Shown piece after piece: positions 14,215 to 14,941 of a stretch of 14,941 nucleotides of DNA. Both the position numbers and the translations under genes were made by a program. The DNA is from CAZDBA01 sp964503615. Lineage in GTDB: Bacteria; Planctomycetota; Planctomycetia; Pirellulales; Pirellulaceae. The DNA is taken from positions 1 through 14,941 of the forward strand of contig CAZDBA010000120.1 in NCBI GenBank assembly GCA_964503615.1. The letters are read 5' to 3'. Within the stretch, counting starts at the first letter, position 1, and each line of letters begins with the position of its first letter. The notes under the pieces were generated by a model. That model made no database searches, was not told the DNA's origin, and saw only the letters and a program-made list of their open reading frames with translations.

Positions 14215-14235
14215 AGATCCCGAGCATCTATTAAT
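14208..14235 (+). promoter_or_regulatory. Candidate promoter for the methyltransferase-like gene
   Basis: The -35 TTGACA (14208-14213), a 16-nt spacer and the -10 ATTAAT (14230-14235, four of six consensus) lie about 155 nt upstream of ATG 14391. The -35 is in the right arm of the palindrome at 14189-14214. Confidence 0.45.
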
Positions 14236-14390
14236 CGGCTTGGCCTTACACGGCGTCCCTTCCACACGATAGCCCGTTTTTATTTCGGTTTCGTGTCAGG
14301 CGTTTTGCAATCGCTCGCATGGTTGGCCAACTAATTGATCTTGTTTAAGATCCCCTTGAAAAACCGAACGTTCACTCCCAAGTATAGCCG

Positions 14391-14882
14391 ATGCAAAATC
14401 AAGAGTCGCACTCAGAGATAGACGGGCGTTTGAATCTCAAGGTTTTGCCGCTGACCATGTGCCTCTATATGGTAATGGGCGGGATATTGGCCACTTGGAT
14501 TGCGACTTGGTTCATGCCTGTAGAGGTGGGCAAGCCGTGGGGATTCCTTGGCATTGTTTTGGTGGTTGGAGCCTACCTCAATGTCAAATGGTGTTTCCGC
14601 CTATTCTCAGCAGCAAACACCAACACCAATACGACCAAGCCCACGTTGGCAATTGTTAACAGCGGACCTTATAAACTCAGCCGAAACCCGATGTACCTAA
14701 GCTTTGTCGTTGCGTATGTCGGAGTGTCGCTACTGGCCAACTCGGTTGTTATGCTGGCGCTCACGCCAGCCTTTATGCTATGGCTCACGCGTTGGGTGAT
14801 CATACCAGAAGAATCCTACCTGGAAAAACATTTTGGCGAAGAGTATTTGCAACTGAAAAGAACGACACGTCGGTGGTTGTAA
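14391..14882 (+). CDS. Isoprenylcysteine carboxyl methyltransferase/PEMT-like membrane protein
   Basis: A 163-residue integral membrane protein of the bacterial ICMT/phospholipid-methyltransferase superfamily, which uses SAM at the cytoplasmic face. The C-terminal signature is intact: G92-P-Y-K-L-S-R-N-P-M-Y-L-S104, then P139-E-E..YLEKHFGEEYLQLKRTTRRW (to 162). Hydrophobic segments lie at about 17-42, 50-68, 101-117 and 118-136. A short Asn/Thr-rich loop (77-82) separates the halves. Bacterial members act on diverse or unknown substrates, and protein prenylation is not expected here, so the substrate is open. ATG 14391-14393 has no strong Shine-Dalgarno. A partial palindromic repeat begins 20 bp after the stop. 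Confidence 0.87.
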   Translation: MQNQESHSEIDGRLNLKVLPLTMCLYMVMGGILATWIATWFMPVEVGKPWGFLGIVLVVGAYLNVKWCFRLFSAANTNTNTTKPTLAIVNSGPYKLSRNPMYLSFVVAYVGVSLLANSVVMLALTPAFMLWLTRWVIIPEESYLEKHFGEEYLQLKRTTRRWL

Positions 14883-14901
14883 CGTTTCGCCCCTTACTAT
14901 C

Positions 14902-14941
14902 GTAGCTCGCCCTCTCTGAGGCGAGTGTTAACGCCTCGCCA
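14902..14941. repeat. Intergenic palindromic repeat, second copy (cut by window edge)
   Basis: GTAGCTCGCC (14902-14911), then GCGA, then TTAACGCCTCGC match the element at 1073-1109 in the same order and spacing to within one base. In this copy CTCGCC (14906-14911) pairs with GGCGAG (14920-14925) as a 6-bp hairpin, which is degraded in the first copy. The right half lies outside the window. Confidence 0.65.

Larger units (their letters stand above)
14063..14390. other. Divergent intergenic region (328 bp)
   Basis: Non-coding region between the STN-like gene (-) and the methyltransferase-like gene (+). It holds a small hairpin in the leader of the minus gene (CCTGC 14087-14091 with GCAGG 14098-14102) and the large palindrome with two outward TTGACA boxes at 14167-14235. 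I see no credible small ORF or RNA gene in the remainder. Confidence 0.6.

Overview
The window looks like chromosomal DNA of a planctomycete, probably a Pirellulaceae-type marine lineage with a moderate GC content. Four things point there: a secreted sulfatase, a protein opening with the TIGR02996 domain (common in planctomycetes), an STN/secretin-like secreted protein of a type frequent in that phylum, and a lipid A gene order of ompH-lpxC-lpxA-oxidoreductase instead of the proteobacterial order. I see no tRNA, rRNA, CRISPR array, transposase, phage gene or defence system.

Left part (1-6585, all minus strand). The 5' two-thirds of a secreted sulfatase runs off the left edge. To its right is cysS. 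Further right, and upstream in transcription, is a tight three-gene block: a UPF0104/LPG-synthase-TM-like membrane protein, a GT2 polyprenyl-phosphate glycosyltransferase and a 585-residue multipass protein with a KPPL motif like ArnT/PMT enzymes. I read the block as a surface sugar-transfer module: make the lipid-linked sugar, flip it, transfer it outside. cysS follows downstream and may be co-transcribed.

Middle (6801-11772, plus strand). An unknown periplasmic, Gln-rich coiled-coil protein with a C-terminal membrane anchor precedes ompH(skp)-lpxC-lpxA-Gfo/Idh/MocA oxidoreductase. The last four genes are closely packed (26 nt gap, 12 nt gap, 4 nt ATGA overlap) and form an envelope/lipid A operon. 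lpxC starts with TTG and lpxA with GTG. The oxidoreductase coupled to lpxA is a candidate GnnA, which would imply amide-linked (GlcN3N-type) lipid A.

Right part (11933-14941). A TIGR02996-domain protein (+) converges on an STN/secretin-like probable lipoprotein (-). A clear intrinsic terminator for the minus-strand gene lies between them. The lipoprotein gene diverges from an isoprenylcysteine-methyltransferase-like membrane enzyme (+). The 328-bp divergent region holds a near-perfect palindrome whose two arms each carry an outward-facing TTGACA.

Non-coding structure worth noting: a dispersed palindromic repeat just 3' of two genes (1071-1125 and 14902-14941, the second cut by the window edge), a degenerate inverted repeat at 11846-11903, and a probable non-canonical CTG start for the UPF0104-like gene.
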